From the NCBI GenBank assembly GCA_022827165.1, contig JAJDTN010000363.1, forward strand, positions 1 to 16,122: DNA of 16,122 bases, in the 5' to 3' direction. The position numbers were made by a program, and so were the translations under genes. The notes beneath the pieces were generated by a model, which was not told the DNA's origin, did no database searches, and saw only the letters and a program-made list of their open reading frames with translations. The number at the start of each line of letters is the position of its first letter. Position 1 is the first letter of the stretch. This DNA is from Candidatus Latescibacterota bacterium (lineage in GTDB: Bacteria; Latescibacterota; UBA2968; UBA8231). This document shows, one piece after another, positions 1-8,600 of this stretch.

Positions 1-566
1 CGCATCTTCCAGTAGTTGGTGATCTGGCCGTTGTGGACGATGGCCACGTCGGCGAACCCGGTGGCCCAGAAGGGGTGGGAGGCCTCGGGCTTGACGTCGC
101 TCTCGGTGGCCAGGCGCACGTGGCCGAGGCCGTGGCTGCCCTCGAACTGCTGCACGCCGTAGCGCCCGTCCACGTCGCGGGCGCCGCCCACGTCCTTGAC
201 GATCTCCAGGCTCGAGCCGATGGAGACGACCTTGGCGGCGTGCTCCACGGCGTAGGCGAAGCGCTGCAGGTCGCCGTCGAACTCGACGGTGACGCGGTAG
301 TCGCCGCCGACGCGCTCCTCGCTCACCACCGAGGCCCCCTGCTGCTTCAGGGCCTCGCCGATGCGCGCGCAGGCCGCCTCGGCGCCGCCGTCCTCGCCGA
401 CGATGAAGCGCAGCCGCAGGCGCCCGGGCTCGTCCTCGCCGTAGAGGGCGAACCCGGTGGAGTCGGGGCCGCGGTGCTGGCAGCCGTCGAGCATCTCCAC
501 CAGGGCGCGGCCGGCGCTCAGGTGCTCCGGCGGACGCTTGAACAGGATTCCGGCGATGCCGCACAT
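1..566 (-). CDS. mgsA: Class II glutamine amidotransferase, GlxB/MgsA-like (N-methylglutamate synthase subunit), partial
   Basis: The reading frame begins at the ATG at 566 and runs off the left edge after 188 codons, so the C-terminal third or so is missing. The product starts MCGIAGILFK. Once Met is removed, Cys2 is the N-terminal nucleophile of class II (Ntn) amidotransferases. HRGPDSTGFALYG follows, and later come a RLATESDV..HPFW segment and HNGQITNYW, all typical of the GlxB branch. These proteins supply the glutaminase-like domain of split glutamate-synthase-type enzymes. In the N-methylglutamate pathway this subunit (MgsA) works with MgsB and MgsC, which would lie beyond the edge. The start is one base after the regulator stop (TGA-C-ATG), with a GGGAGA ribosome site inside the regulator gene, so the two are translationally coupled. 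The nearby soxBDAG and GMAS genes support the NMG role. A general GlxB role is the alternative. Confidence 0.85.
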   Translation of the reverse strand, partial: MCGIAGILFKRPPEHLSAGRALVEMLDGCQHRGPDSTGFALYGEDEPGRLRLRFIVGEDGGAEAACARIGEALKQQGASVVSEERVGGDYRVTVEFDGDLQRFAYAVEHAAKVVSIGSSLEIVKDVGGARDVDGRYGVQQFEGSHGLGHVRLATESDVKPEASHPFWATGFADVAIVHNGQITNYWKM

Positions 567-567
567 G

Positions 568-1197
568 TCAGCTCTCCCTCGGCTCGATCAGGACGGACAG
601 GAAACGGATGGGCAGCTCGGTGAGCTCCTCGGGGCCGTGGGGGGCCTCGGCGTCGAAGAACAGGGAGTCGCCCGGGCCCATGGCCCAGGTGCGGTCCCCG
701 TGCCTGTAGGTGATGCGCCCCTCCAGGATGTAGATGAACTCGACGCCGCCGTGCTGGAAGACCGGGAAGACGTCCGACTCGCCGGTCAGGTGGATCAGGT
801 AGGGCTCGACGAACATGCGCCGGCTCACCGTGTGCCCGAGGAGCTGGTACTGGTGGCCGGCGCGGGTGCCGCGGCGCTCGATGTCGAGGCCGGTGCCGGC
901 GCGCACGAAGGAGACGTCGCGGGCCTCCTCGTACTTGCGGAAGAGGGCGGTCACCGGGACGTTGAGGGCTCCCGCCAGGGCGCTCAGGGTCGCCAGGGAG
1001 GGCGAGGTGAGGCCGTTCTCGATCTTGGAGAGCATCCCCGCCGACAGACCCGCCTCGCGCGACAGGTCGGCGGCGGTCATGTCCAGCTGCTGGCGGAAAC
1101 TGCGGATCTGCCGGCCGATGGAGCGCTCCAGGCGGTTCTCGGGGGCCCCCGTGGTCGCCGGATCGGCGACGGCGTTGCGATGATTCGACTCGGCCAT
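568..1197 (-). CDS. XRE-family transcriptional regulator with C-terminal cupin sensor domain
   Basis: This 209-residue protein has an N-terminal helix-turn-helix at about residues 26-85 (IGRQIRSFRQQLDMTAADLS, then LSAGMLSKIENGLTSP). A C-terminal cupin follows at about 120-200 (HGGVEFIYILEGRITYRHGD, then GPGDSLFFDAEAPH). XRE-cupin proteins usually repress or activate the adjacent catabolic or nitrogen genes in response to a small ligand, and they often sit beside glxB-type and glutamine synthetase-like genes. Here the gene is immediately upstream of the amidotransferase, one base apart, so it likely controls that operon and perhaps the methylamine operon. I chose the ATG at 1197 because a promoter-like TATACT lies only 7 bases before it. 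In-frame alternatives are ATG at 1224 and TTG at 1233. The ligand is not predictable from the sequence. Confidence 0.9.
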   Translation of the reverse strand: MAESNHRNAVADPATTGAPENRLERSIGRQIRSFRQQLDMTAADLSREAGLSAGMLSKIENGLTSPSLATLSALAGALNVPVTALFRKYEEARDVSFVRAGTGLDIERRGTRAGHQYQLLGHTVSRRMFVEPYLIHLTGESDVFPVFQHGGVEFIYILEGRITYRHGDRTWAMGPGDSLFFDAEAPHGPEELTELPIRFLSVLIEPRES

Positions 1198-1204
1198 CTC
1201 CGGG

Positions 1205-1233
1205 AGTATACCTCTCACCGCCATGAGATGCAA
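1205..1233 (-). promoter_or_regulatory. Candidate sigma-70 type promoter for the XRE-cupin/amidotransferase operon
   Basis: On the minus strand TTGCAT (1228-1233) is followed by exactly 17 bases and then TATACT (1205-1210). Transcription would begin at about 1198-1196, essentially at the ATG at 1197, giving a leaderless or near-leaderless mRNA. The elements are a good match by eye, but there is no experimental support. If translation starts at 1224 or 1233, this site would lie inside the gene and be spurious. Confidence 0.4.
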
Positions 1234-1297
1234 TCTTCTTTCCCTTCATTCAACCCTTGAGCCCTGCCGTAGCTTGTCGCCTTTCGGGAGGTGAACC

Positions 1298-1789
1298 GTG
1301 AACGGCGATCCCATCGACCGCAGCGCCTTCCAGGCCATCGGCGACTCCGTCGACTTCGGGCCGCTCACCTCGATCCGGCGGCCCGAGAACATCCGCCTCG
1401 GCGACCACGTGAGCTTCATCCACGGGGCCTTCGTCAACCCCGGCGCCACCTGGATCGAGATCGGAAGTCACACCCACTTCGCTCCGTACTGCATCCTCTA
1501 CGGGCCCCTCACCATCGGCTCCCGGGTCGCGGTGGCGGCCCACGTCGTCTTCGCCAGCATCGGCCACGGCCACGACCGCATCGACCAGCCGATGGTCGAT
1601 CAGCCCGTCACGCGGCGGGAGATCGTGATCGAGGACGATGTCTGGATCGGGGCCAACGCGGTGATCATCGGGGGCGTGCGGGTCGGGGCCCACAGCATCG
1701 TCGGCGCAGGCGCGGTGGTCACCCGCGACGTCGAGCCGTACTCGGTCGTCGGCGGCGTTCCCGCCAGGCTCATCCGGCGCCGAGAGTAA
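1298..1789 (+). CDS. Hexapeptide-repeat (left-handed beta-helix) acyltransferase
   Basis: The 163-residue product starts at GTG 1298, seven bases after a GGGAG ribosome site. It is built of [LIV]-G-x4 turns: IRLGDHVSFIHGAFVNPG, IEIGSHTHFAPYCI, LTIGSRVAVAAHVVF, then IVIEDDVWIGANAVIIGG and VRVGAHSIVGAGAVVTRDV. It ends VVGGVPARLIRRRE, the usual close of WbbJ/maltose-O-acetyltransferase-like enzymes. A loop containing GHGHDRIDQPM interrupts the helix where the active-site His normally lies. The likely reaction is acetyl or acyl transfer from a CoA donor to a sugar or other small acceptor. The acceptor cannot be told from the sequence. The gene diverges from the XRE-cupin gene across about 100 bp and converges on the phosphoesterase with a 5-bp gap. 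No functional link to methylamine metabolism is evident. Confidence 0.88.
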   Translation: MNGDPIDRSAFQAIGDSVDFGPLTSIRRPENIRLGDHVSFIHGAFVNPGATWIEIGSHTHFAPYCILYGPLTIGSRVAVAAHVVFASIGHGHDRIDQPMVDQPVTRREIVIEDDVWIGANAVIIGGVRVGAHSIVGAGAVVTRDVEPYSVVGGVPARLIRRRE

Positions 1790-1794
1790 CTCCC

Positions 1795-3816
1795 TCAGGG
1801 TCCGTTGGGGCGGCGGACGACCAGCAGGGGGCCGTCTTCCGGCGTCAGCTCGCTTCGCGGATCGAAGGCGGTGACCGCGCCCGCGGCGAGCCGGCACGAC
1901 CACAGGGGCCCGGGGGGCGGCTGCTCCACCGCCTCACCCGGACGGACGGACCCGGCCTCGACGATCACCAGGCAGGCCTGGTCTCCGAGGGAGGCGATCT
2001 CGCAGGACCCGCGCCGGGAGACGGAGACCGCACGGCCGGCTCCCCGGCGCAGCAGGGCGCCGAGGCAGCGGGCGACCTCGAAGGGAGGCCGCGGGTTGCA
2101 GCGCGTGTCCAGCAGGCCCCAGGCCGCGTCCATGGTGCGGTCCAGGTCGACCAGCGGCTCCAGGAAGAGCGGTACGTCGAGACTCGCCGCCGCCAGCAGG
2201 GAGCGGGCCACGGCCTCCGCGTTGGTCCCGTCGTCCACGGCGGGCAGCTCGACAAGCAGCTGCAGCTGCCACGACCTCCGGCGGCGGGCCTGCTCCAGGC
2301 GCCTCGCCGTCTCCCAGGGGTCGGCCGGGTCCAGCCGGCAGGCAGCGGCGGCCGTCAGGCGCGACGCCTCGAGGGCCTCGCCGAGGTCGTCCAGCTCTTC
2401 GGGCGAGAACCCGATCCGCGTGCGGTGGTGCTGCTTGCCCGGCACCGGCTGGCCCGGCAGCACGGGGGCCAGCACCAGGGGCGGCGCGGCCTTCTCCAGC
2501 GCCGACAGGGATCGGGTATCCGGCAGGACGCGCCCGGGCAACTGCACCTCCAGGGCATCCGCACCCGCGAGATCGCCGGCGTGGGCGAGGGCCTCCTCCT
2601 CGCCGAGGGCGACGGCCTGTACGCGGACCCCCTCGGCGCGCAGCACATCGAGGCGCCGGGACTGCACCGGATCCGCCAGGTCAGCCAGGGGCGCGCGCAC
2701 CCACGAAGCGCCCATCTCCAGGCAGGCGAGCAGCGGGTAGTCGTTGCGCACCGGCTGACGGATCACCGACGGCCAGGCCAGGGGCACGTCGGCCCGGGGG
2801 GCCAGGGCGTGGCGCAGGGTGAGACCGGTGCCGAAGCGAGATCCGTCCCGGGTTGGCTTCTCGGACGCGGCCGGCAGCGGAGTGATCAGGCAGGACCCGT
2901 CGCCGGCGGCCGCCAGCGCCGCCATGCGCACGCGGTGAACGTCGAGCCGGCCGCCGGCCATCCGGCACAGGAAGAACCCCAGCTTCTCCGCGTCGTCCCG
3001 GCCCTGCTCCGGAGGCGGGGCCGAGGTGAAGAGGTGCGAAAACCCGGGCCTGGTGAACGACGGGGAGGGGGTGACGTAGTAGCGGCAGAGGCCGGCCTCG
3101 CCGGCGACGTGGTCGAAGAACTGGAAGTGCACGTGTCCGGCGAACATGGCGAGCACCCGGTGCCGGCGCACCAGGCCGAGGAGCCAGCCGCGGTCCGGCT
3201 CGCCGAGGTTGTCGTAGTGGCCGAGCCAGGGCTCGCCGGGGTCCCCGAGGTACGGCGGCATGTGCAGGAACAGGACGCACGGCTCGGAACCCGCCGCCGC
3301 CAGCTGCGCCTCGAACCAGGCCCGCTGCCGGGCGGCCGACTCCAGGCCGGTGTTGAACAGCTGCGAGTTGAGCACCAGGAAGCGGATCCCCGCCGCGTCC
3401 CAGGAGCGCCAGGACGGTCCGTGCCTCTCCTCCCAGGTGCCGAGGCTCTCCTCGGTCGCCTCGCCGGTGGGCATGGTCGGGTCGGGGCGATCGCCGATGT
3501 CGTGGTTGCCGGCCGCGAAGCGGCAGCGCTCCCACAGCCCTGCGGCGCGGATCTGGTCGAGTGCCTCGCCCACGGCGCGGTCGTAGTCGGGCCGGCCCGG
3601 GAACTCCTGCACCATGTCGCCGAGATGCACGACGAAGGCCGGGTCGAGGCCGGCGACGGCGCGCCAGGCGGCCCCGGCCCGCTGGCCCTGGCGGCGGCGC
3701 GACTCGAACTCCAGGGGAGCGTCGCCGACGTCGATCATGTAGTGGGTGTCGGAGACGACGACGAACTCGAGGTCCGCCGGCGGCAGCAGGCTGCGGTCGA
3801 AGGGGGGTGAGGGCAT
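1795..3816 (-). CDS. Calcineurin-like metallophosphoesterase with large uncharacterised C-terminal region
   Basis: The product is 673 residues from the ATG at 3816, which has a GGAAG ribosome site just upstream. Residues 17-235 hold all the metal-binding motifs of the calcineurin-like phosphoesterase fold: SDTH at 22-25, LGDMV at 65-69, GNHD at 103-106, LHMPP at 184-188 and GHVH at 227-230. Two-metal phosphoester hydrolysis is therefore likely. I see no signal peptide. About 350 further residues follow, beginning near residue 320. Alternating strand-helix segments such as LACLEMGASWVRAPLAD and a beta-rich end suggest a TIM-barrel-like domain plus a small beta domain, but I do not recognise a family. 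The substrate is unknown. An upstream in-frame extension to 3996 exists but reads as low-quality coding and would leave almost no room for a soxB promoter. The gene is divergent from soxB. Confidence 0.8.
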   Translation of the reverse strand: MPSPPFDRSLLPPADLEFVVVSDTHYMIDVGDAPLEFESRRRQGQRAGAAWRAVAGLDPAFVVHLGDMVQEFPGRPDYDRAVGEALDQIRAAGLWERCRFAAGNHDIGDRPDPTMPTGEATEESLGTWEERHGPSWRSWDAAGIRFLVLNSQLFNTGLESAARQRAWFEAQLAAAGSEPCVLFLHMPPYLGDPGEPWLGHYDNLGEPDRGWLLGLVRRHRVLAMFAGHVHFQFFDHVAGEAGLCRYYVTPSPSFTRPGFSHLFTSAPPPEQGRDDAEKLGFFLCRMAGGRLDVHRVRMAALAAAGDGSCLITPLPAASEKPTRDGSRFGTGLTLRHALAPRADVPLAWPSVIRQPVRNDYPLLACLEMGASWVRAPLADLADPVQSRRLDVLRAEGVRVQAVALGEEEALAHAGDLAGADALEVQLPGRVLPDTRSLSALEKAAPPLVLAPVLPGQPVPGKQHHRTRIGFSPEELDDLGEALEASRLTAAAACRLDPADPWETARRLEQARRRRSWQLQLLVELPAVDDGTNAEAVARSLLAAASLDVPLFLEPLVDLDRTMDAAWGLLDTRCNPRPPFEVARCLGALLRRGAGRAVSVSRRGSCEIASLGDQACLVIVEAGSVRPGEAVEQPPPGPLWSCRLAAGAVTAFDPRSELTPEDGPLLVVRRPNGP

Positions 3817-4040
3817 CTCGGCGTCTTCCGGGAGGCGCGGCTCGACGTGCCTTTGGTGCCTGCGCCCAGTCGCTCGCCGCTGCATCCCGGCGCGCGCAAG
3901 CACCAGGTCGCTGATGTTGCACAAGAGGGGTGGGGCCGGCAAGCTCGGGCGATGCCCGGGCCGCGGGTGAGGTGGCGAGCCTCCCCCTTGCGGCACATCT
4001 TTCCGCCTTCTCCCGTGCGTATCCGCGGAGCGCCTTCCGA
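3817..4040. other. Divergent intergenic region between phosphoesterase and soxB-like gene
   Basis: These 224 bp separate the phosphoesterase start (minus strand) from the soxB-like start (plus strand) and must hold the promoters of both, including the one for the five-gene methylamine operon. I find no convincing -35/-10 pair. A TTGCAC lies at about 3917 but has no matching -10. There is no clear operator palindrome either. A GGAG at 4027-4030 lies 10 bases before the soxB ATG and may be its ribosome site. Confidence 0.5.
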
Positions 4041-5273
4041 ATGCCCTTCAAGCTGCTGGCCCACGGCCTGGGCGCCAGGCCCCGGCGCATGTGGCACGAC
4101 CGCCCCCTGAAGGACCGCTACGACGTCGTCATCATCGGCGGCGGCGCCCACGGTCTGGCCTGCGCCTACTACCTGGCGCGGGACCACGGCGTCACCGACG
4201 TGGCCGTCCTCGAGAAGAGCTACATCGGCTCCGGGGGCTCGGGCCGCAACACCGCCATCCTGCGCTCCAACTACCTCACCCCCGAGGGGGTGCGGTTCTA
4301 CGACGCCAGCCTCGATCTCTACGGGGACCTGTCCGAGGACCTCGACTTCAACGTCATGTTCAGCCGCCGCGGTCACCTCACCCTGGCCCACGACGACGGC
4401 TCGGTGCGGACCATGCGCCGCCGCGCCGAGGTCAACCGCCTGCAGGGCGTCGACTCGCGCCTCGTCTTCCCCGACGAGCTGGCCGGGATCTGCCCGCAAC
4501 TCGACCTCTCGGACCGCCCCCGCTTCCCCATCCACGCGGCCCTCTACCATCCGCCGGGAGGCATCATCCGCCACGACGCCGTCGTCTGGGGGTACGCCCG
4601 CGGCGCCGACGAGCGCGGCGTCGATATCCATCAGTACACCGAGGTCACCGGCATCGACGTCTCCGGCGGCGGCGTCACCGGCGTGCGGACCACCCGGGGG
4701 CCGGTGGCGGCCGGGACCGTGCTTTCCGCCACCGCGGGCTGGGCCTCGAACCTGGCCGCCATGGCCGGCCTGCGCCTGCCCCTGGACACGTTCCCCCTGC
4801 AGGCCTGCGTCACCGAGCCCCTCAAGCCCTTCCTCGACGTGGTCGTCGTCTCCGGCTCCCTGCACGTCTACATCAGCCAGTCCGGCCGCGGCGAGCTGGT
4901 CATGGGCGCCAGCGTCGATCCCTTCACCTCCTACTCGGTGGCCGGCTCCCTCGACTTCCTCGAGGGCCTCTCGGGGCACGTGCTGGAGCTGTTCCCCTTC
5001 CTGTCGCAGGTCCGCATCCTGCGCCAGTGGGCGGGCCTGTGCGAGATGCCCCCCGACTACAGCCCCCTCATGGGGGTGACGCCGGTGAAGGGCTTCTACC
5101 TCGACGCCGGCTGGGGCACCTACGGCTTCAAGGCCTCGCCCATCTGCGGCAAGACCCTGGCCGAGCTGATCGCCACGGGGCGGTCTCCGGACCTCATCCA
5201 TCCCTTCCGCCTCTCCCGCTTCGCCGAGTTCGACCCGGTGGGCGAGAAGGGCGCCGCCGCGGTGGGCCACTGA
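4041..5273 (+). CDS. mgdA: Sarcosine oxidase beta-like subunit; probable N-methylglutamate dehydrogenase subunit
   Basis: This 410-residue flavoprotein matches the usual length of heterotetrameric sarcosine oxidase beta subunits (SoxB). The dinucleotide-binding Rossmann motif is VVIIGGGAHGLACAYYLAR at about residues 31-49, followed by EKSYIGSGGSGRNTAILRSNY, as in DadA-type amine oxidoreductases. GGIIRHDAVVWGYARGAD contains His178, which corresponds to the His that carries covalent FMN in SoxB of known enzymes. The C-terminal PDYSPLMGVTP and DAGWGTYGFKASP complete the FAD and substrate pocket. This is the subunit that oxidises the N-methyl amino acid. With an amidotransferase and a GMAS-type ligase nearby, N-methylglutamate is the likelier substrate than sarcosine. 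The stop overlaps the next start (TGATG). I took the ATG at 4041 rather than the upstream extension to 3930, because homologues begin MPFK or similar shortly before the Rossmann motif. Confidence 0.9.
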   Translation: MPFKLLAHGLGARPRRMWHDRPLKDRYDVVIIGGGAHGLACAYYLARDHGVTDVAVLEKSYIGSGGSGRNTAILRSNYLTPEGVRFYDASLDLYGDLSEDLDFNVMFSRRGHLTLAHDDGSVRTMRRRAEVNRLQGVDSRLVFPDELAGICPQLDLSDRPRFPIHAALYHPPGGIIRHDAVVWGYARGADERGVDIHQYTEVTGIDVSGGGVTGVRTTRGPVAAGTVLSATAGWASNLAAMAGLRLPLDTFPLQACVTEPLKPFLDVVVVSGSLHVYISQSGRGELVMGASVDPFTSYSVAGSLDFLEGLSGHVLELFPFLSQVRILRQWAGLCEMPPDYSPLMGVTPVKGFYLDAGWGTYGFKASPICGKTLAELIATGRSPDLIHPFRLSRFAEFDPVGEKGAAAVGH

Positions 5274-5578
5274 TGCTGCTGCTGGCCTGCCCCCACTGCG
5301 GCGAGCGCAACGTCTCCGAGTTCCACTACGGCGGCGAGTACAGCCCGCGGCCCTCGCCCTCGACGGCGGCGGACGACGAGGAGTGGCACGACTACCTCTA
5401 CCTGCGCGACAACCCCATGGGGACCCGCCGCGAGTGGTGGCTCCACCGCGCCGGCTGCGGCCTGTGGTTCCTGGTCGAGCGCGACCGGCGCACGAACGCC
5501 GTCTCCCGGACCTTCCGGTGGTCCCCGGACGGCGCCGGGGCGGAGGGCCCGAGCGGAGCCCGGGAGGACCGGCCGTGA
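5273..5578 (+). CDS. mgdB: Sarcosine oxidase delta-like subunit; probable N-methylglutamate dehydrogenase subunit
   Basis: This 101-residue protein has the zinc-site pattern of SoxD: CPHC (Cys6, Cys9) and, after the conserved WHDYLYLRDNPMG segment, a LHRAGCGLWF segment supplying His58 and Cys62. SoxD is a small structural subunit of the heterotetramer. Its ATG shares one base with the soxB-like stop, so the two are translationally coupled. The usual end of SoxD is followed here by an Ala/Gly/Glu tail (GAGAEGPSGAREDRP). The last codons lie inside a 27-bp sequence that is repeated at the soxA-like start. Confidence 0.9.
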   Translation: MLLLACPHCGERNVSEFHYGGEYSPRPSPSTAADDEEWHDYLYLRDNPMGTRREWWLHRAGCGLWFLVERDRRTNAVSRTFRWSPDGAGAEGPSGAREDRP

Positions 5579-5663
5579 GCGGACCCGGCGGCACCCGGGT
5601 GTGTTGGGCGGACCTCCTCCAGCTGCGACGCGGCGTCCGGGAGGACCGGCCGTGAGCGGACCC
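5560..5663 (+). repeat. 27-bp perfect direct repeat duplicating the soxD/soxA translation junction
   Basis: The same 27 bases occur at 5560-5586 and 5637-5663, with 50 bases between them. Each copy holds a GGGAGG ribosome site and a GTGA stop/start overlap. In copy 1 the TGA ends soxD and the GTG (5575) opens a 26-codon frame. In copy 2 that frame ends at TGA 5653-5655, overlapping the GTG (5652) of the soxA-like gene. The small frame encodes VSGPGGTRVCWADLLQLRRG and then VREDRP, and resembles nothing I know. The 77-bp offset is not a multiple of three, so copy 1 is out of frame with soxA. Confidence 0.85.
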
Positions 5664-8600
5664 TCGCACCGCATCGACCCGCGGCCGGGGGAGGTCCTGG
5701 ACCGCGGGCGCAGCCTGCGCTTCCGCTTCGGCGGCCGCCAGTACAGCGGCTGCGCCGGCGACACGATCGCCTCGGCCCTGGCCGCCGCCGGGGTCTCCCT
5801 CTTCAGCCGCTCCTTCAAGTACCACCGGCCTCGCGGCCTGCTGTGCTGCGCCGGCCACTGCCCCAACTGCCTCGTGCAGGTCGACTCCGAGCCGAACGTG
5901 CGCGCCTGCACCCGCCCCCTTGAGCAGGACATGGCGGTCTGGCCGCAAAACGTCTGGCCCTCCCTCAAGCTCGATCTCATGGCCCTGACGGAGCGGCTCT
6001 CGCGCTTCCTGCCCGCCGGCTTCTACTACAAGACCTTCATCCGGCCGAAACGGCTGTGGCCCCTGTACGACCGGGTGCTGCGCACCGCCGCCGGCCTCGG
6101 CACCGTGGACGAGCGCACGCCGGAGGGGGAGTACGACAAGCAGTACCTGCACGCCGACGTGGTCGTCGCCGGGGGCGGGCCCGCCGGCCTGAGCGCCGCC
6201 CTCGCCGCCCGCGAGAGCGGCGCCCGGGTGCTGCTGCTCGACGAGAACCCCGCCGTCGGCGGCCACCTGCGCTACAGCGGCCGGACGCCGCGGGCAGAGC
6301 TCGACGCCGCCGGGGAGCGGCTGGACCAGGCCGGGGTGGAGGTGCTCACCGGCACCTCGGCCACCGGCTGGTACCAGGACCACTGGCTGTCGGCGGCGCT
6401 CGGCCAGCGGCTGTTCAAGATCCGCGCCCGCGCCGTGGTGGTCGCCACCGGCAGCCACGAGATCCCGCCGCTCTTCGACGGCAACGACCGCCCGGGGGTC
6501 ATGCTCGGCACGGCGGCGCAACGGCTGCTGCGCCTCTACGGGGTGGCCCCGGGCCGGCGGGCGGTGGTGGTCACCGCCGGCGACGGCGGCTGGGAGGTGG
6601 CCGCCGACCTGCTGGCCGCCGGCGTCGAGGTCGCCGCCGTGGCCGACGAGCGGCCGGGAGCGGAGCCGCGCGCGGCGGCGGACCTGGCCGCTTCCGGGAC
6701 CGAGGTGCTCAGCGGCTACACGATCGGCGCGGCCCGGGGCCGCCGCCGCGTACGCGAGGCCGTGCTCGTGCCGGTCTCCGGCGCCGGGGACGGGCGCCGG
6801 GTGCGCTGCGATCTCGTCGCCGTCAGCACCGGGCGGCAGCCCTCGGCCGAGCTCGCCTGGATGGCGGGAGCGGGCAGCCGCTACGACGAGGATCACGCCG
6901 AGATGCGGGTGGTGGACCTGCCGGAGGGGGTGTTCCTCGCGGGACGGGTTTCCGGCCTGCAGGGGCCGGTGGAGGCCGAGGAGGAGCACGGCCGCCGGGC
7001 GGGCGCTGCCGCGGCTGACCATGCGCTGGGCGCTGGGACGGCGGAGGCCGCGGGGGACGGCCTGGGTCTGGCCACGGGGACACCGGAGGCCCCCCACACC
7101 CTGGACGCGGGGACACCGACAGCGGTGGCCGCTGGAACGGGGACGGCGGTGGCCGCGGAGGCCGGGCAGGCCCTGGGCGCGGGGATACCCGAGGCCAGGG
7201 AGTCCGGCCAGGCCCTGGGCACGGGGATACCGGAGGCCGCGGGGGCCGCCCACGCCCCGGGGGACGACCCCGCGGTAACCGGAGACTCCCCGGGTGAGCC
7301 GCACCCTGCCGCGGCGGCGCACGCCCTCGGCGCGGGGACACCGGAGGCCGGGCAGGCCCCGGAGGCCGTCGCCGCCCGGCCCCTGGCCGCGGACTCCGCC
7401 GATGCCGCTGCGGACCCACCGGGAGCAGAGCCCTCCCGCTCCTCGGCGCTGGTCACTGCTCCCGCCTGCGCCGGCGGCAAGCGCTTCGTCTGCCTGTGCG
7501 AGGACGTGACCGACACCGATGTGGAGACCTCCCTGGCCGAAGGCTACGACCACCTGGAGTTGCTCAAGCGCTACACCACCATCGGCATGGGTCCCTGCCA
7601 GGGGCGCATGTGCAACCTCCACGGCATCCGCCTGTGCGCCGCCGGCACCGGCCGCTCGGTGCAGGAGACGGGGCGCACCACGGCGCGCCCCCCGGTGACG
7701 CCGCTGTCCCTGGGAACCCTCGCCGGCCAGAAGATGGAGCCGGTGCAGGTCTCGGCGATGCACGACTGGCACGTGGCCCGCGGCGCCCGCCTGATGACCG
7801 CCGGCACCTGGCTGCGGCCGGAGCGCTACGGGGACCCGGCCGAGGAGGTGGCGGCGGTGCGCAACGCCGTCGGCCTCATCGACGTCAGCCCCCTCGGCAA
7901 GCTGCGCCTCACCGGCCCGGGCGTGCCCGACCTGCTGGAGCGCCTCTACGTCAACTCCTGGCGGGACCTGCGCCGGGGCCGGGTGCGCTACGGCATGATG
8001 TGCAACGACGAGGGCGTCATCCTCGACGACGGCGTCTGCGCCCGGCTGGCCGACGACGACTGGTACGTGAGCACCACCTCCACCGGCGCCGCCGGCGCCC
8101 TGGAGTGGGTGGAGTGGTGGCGCCAGTCGGGCTGGGGCGACGGCGTCCACGTCACCGACCTCACCGAGGCCCGGGCCGCCGTCAACCTGGCGGGTCCCGC
8201 CTCGCGCGAGGTCCTGCAGAAGCTCACCTCCCGCGACCTGTCGAAGGCGAAGTTCCCCTACATGCGCGCCCGGCGGACCCGCATCGCCGGCCTCTCCTGC
8301 CTGGTGCTGCGCATCGGCTTCACGGGGGAGCTGTCGTACGAGATCCACGGCCCGGCGGGCGGCGGACAGTATCTCTGGGAGGCGCTCATGGAGGCCGGGG
8401 CCGACCACGGCATCCGCCCCTTCGGCGTCGAGGCGCAGCGCATCCTGCGCCTGGAGAAGGGCCACCTGATCGTCGGCCAGGACACGGACGCGCTGTCCGA
8501 CGCCATCTCCGCCGACTCCGGCTGGGCCGTCAAGCTGGAGAAGGACGACTTCCTCGGGAAGCGGGCCCTGACCCGGGTGGCGGAGACCGGCCCGAAGCAG

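Noticed and set aside
33..1260. Plus-strand open frames opposite the amidotransferase and XRE-cupin genes
   Set aside because: They are antisense to genes with definite N-terminal Cys, HTH and cupin motifs, and show no domain of their own.
1291..3810. An 839-codon plus-strand open frame across the acyltransferase and phosphoesterase
   Set aside because: It is a different frame of the acyltransferase and antisense to the phosphoesterase, whose metal motifs are all intact. The product is low-complexity.
3817..4040. A riboswitch or long leader upstream of the sox-like operon
   Set aside because: I could find no conserved paired-element pattern or strong terminator/antiterminator stems in these 224 bp.
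7023..7349. Frameshift or two separate genes at the low-complexity stretch of the alpha subunit
   Set aside because: The soxA frame is continuous from the nucleotide-binding domain through the repeats into the CxC motif, with no stop and an identical reading phase on both sides.
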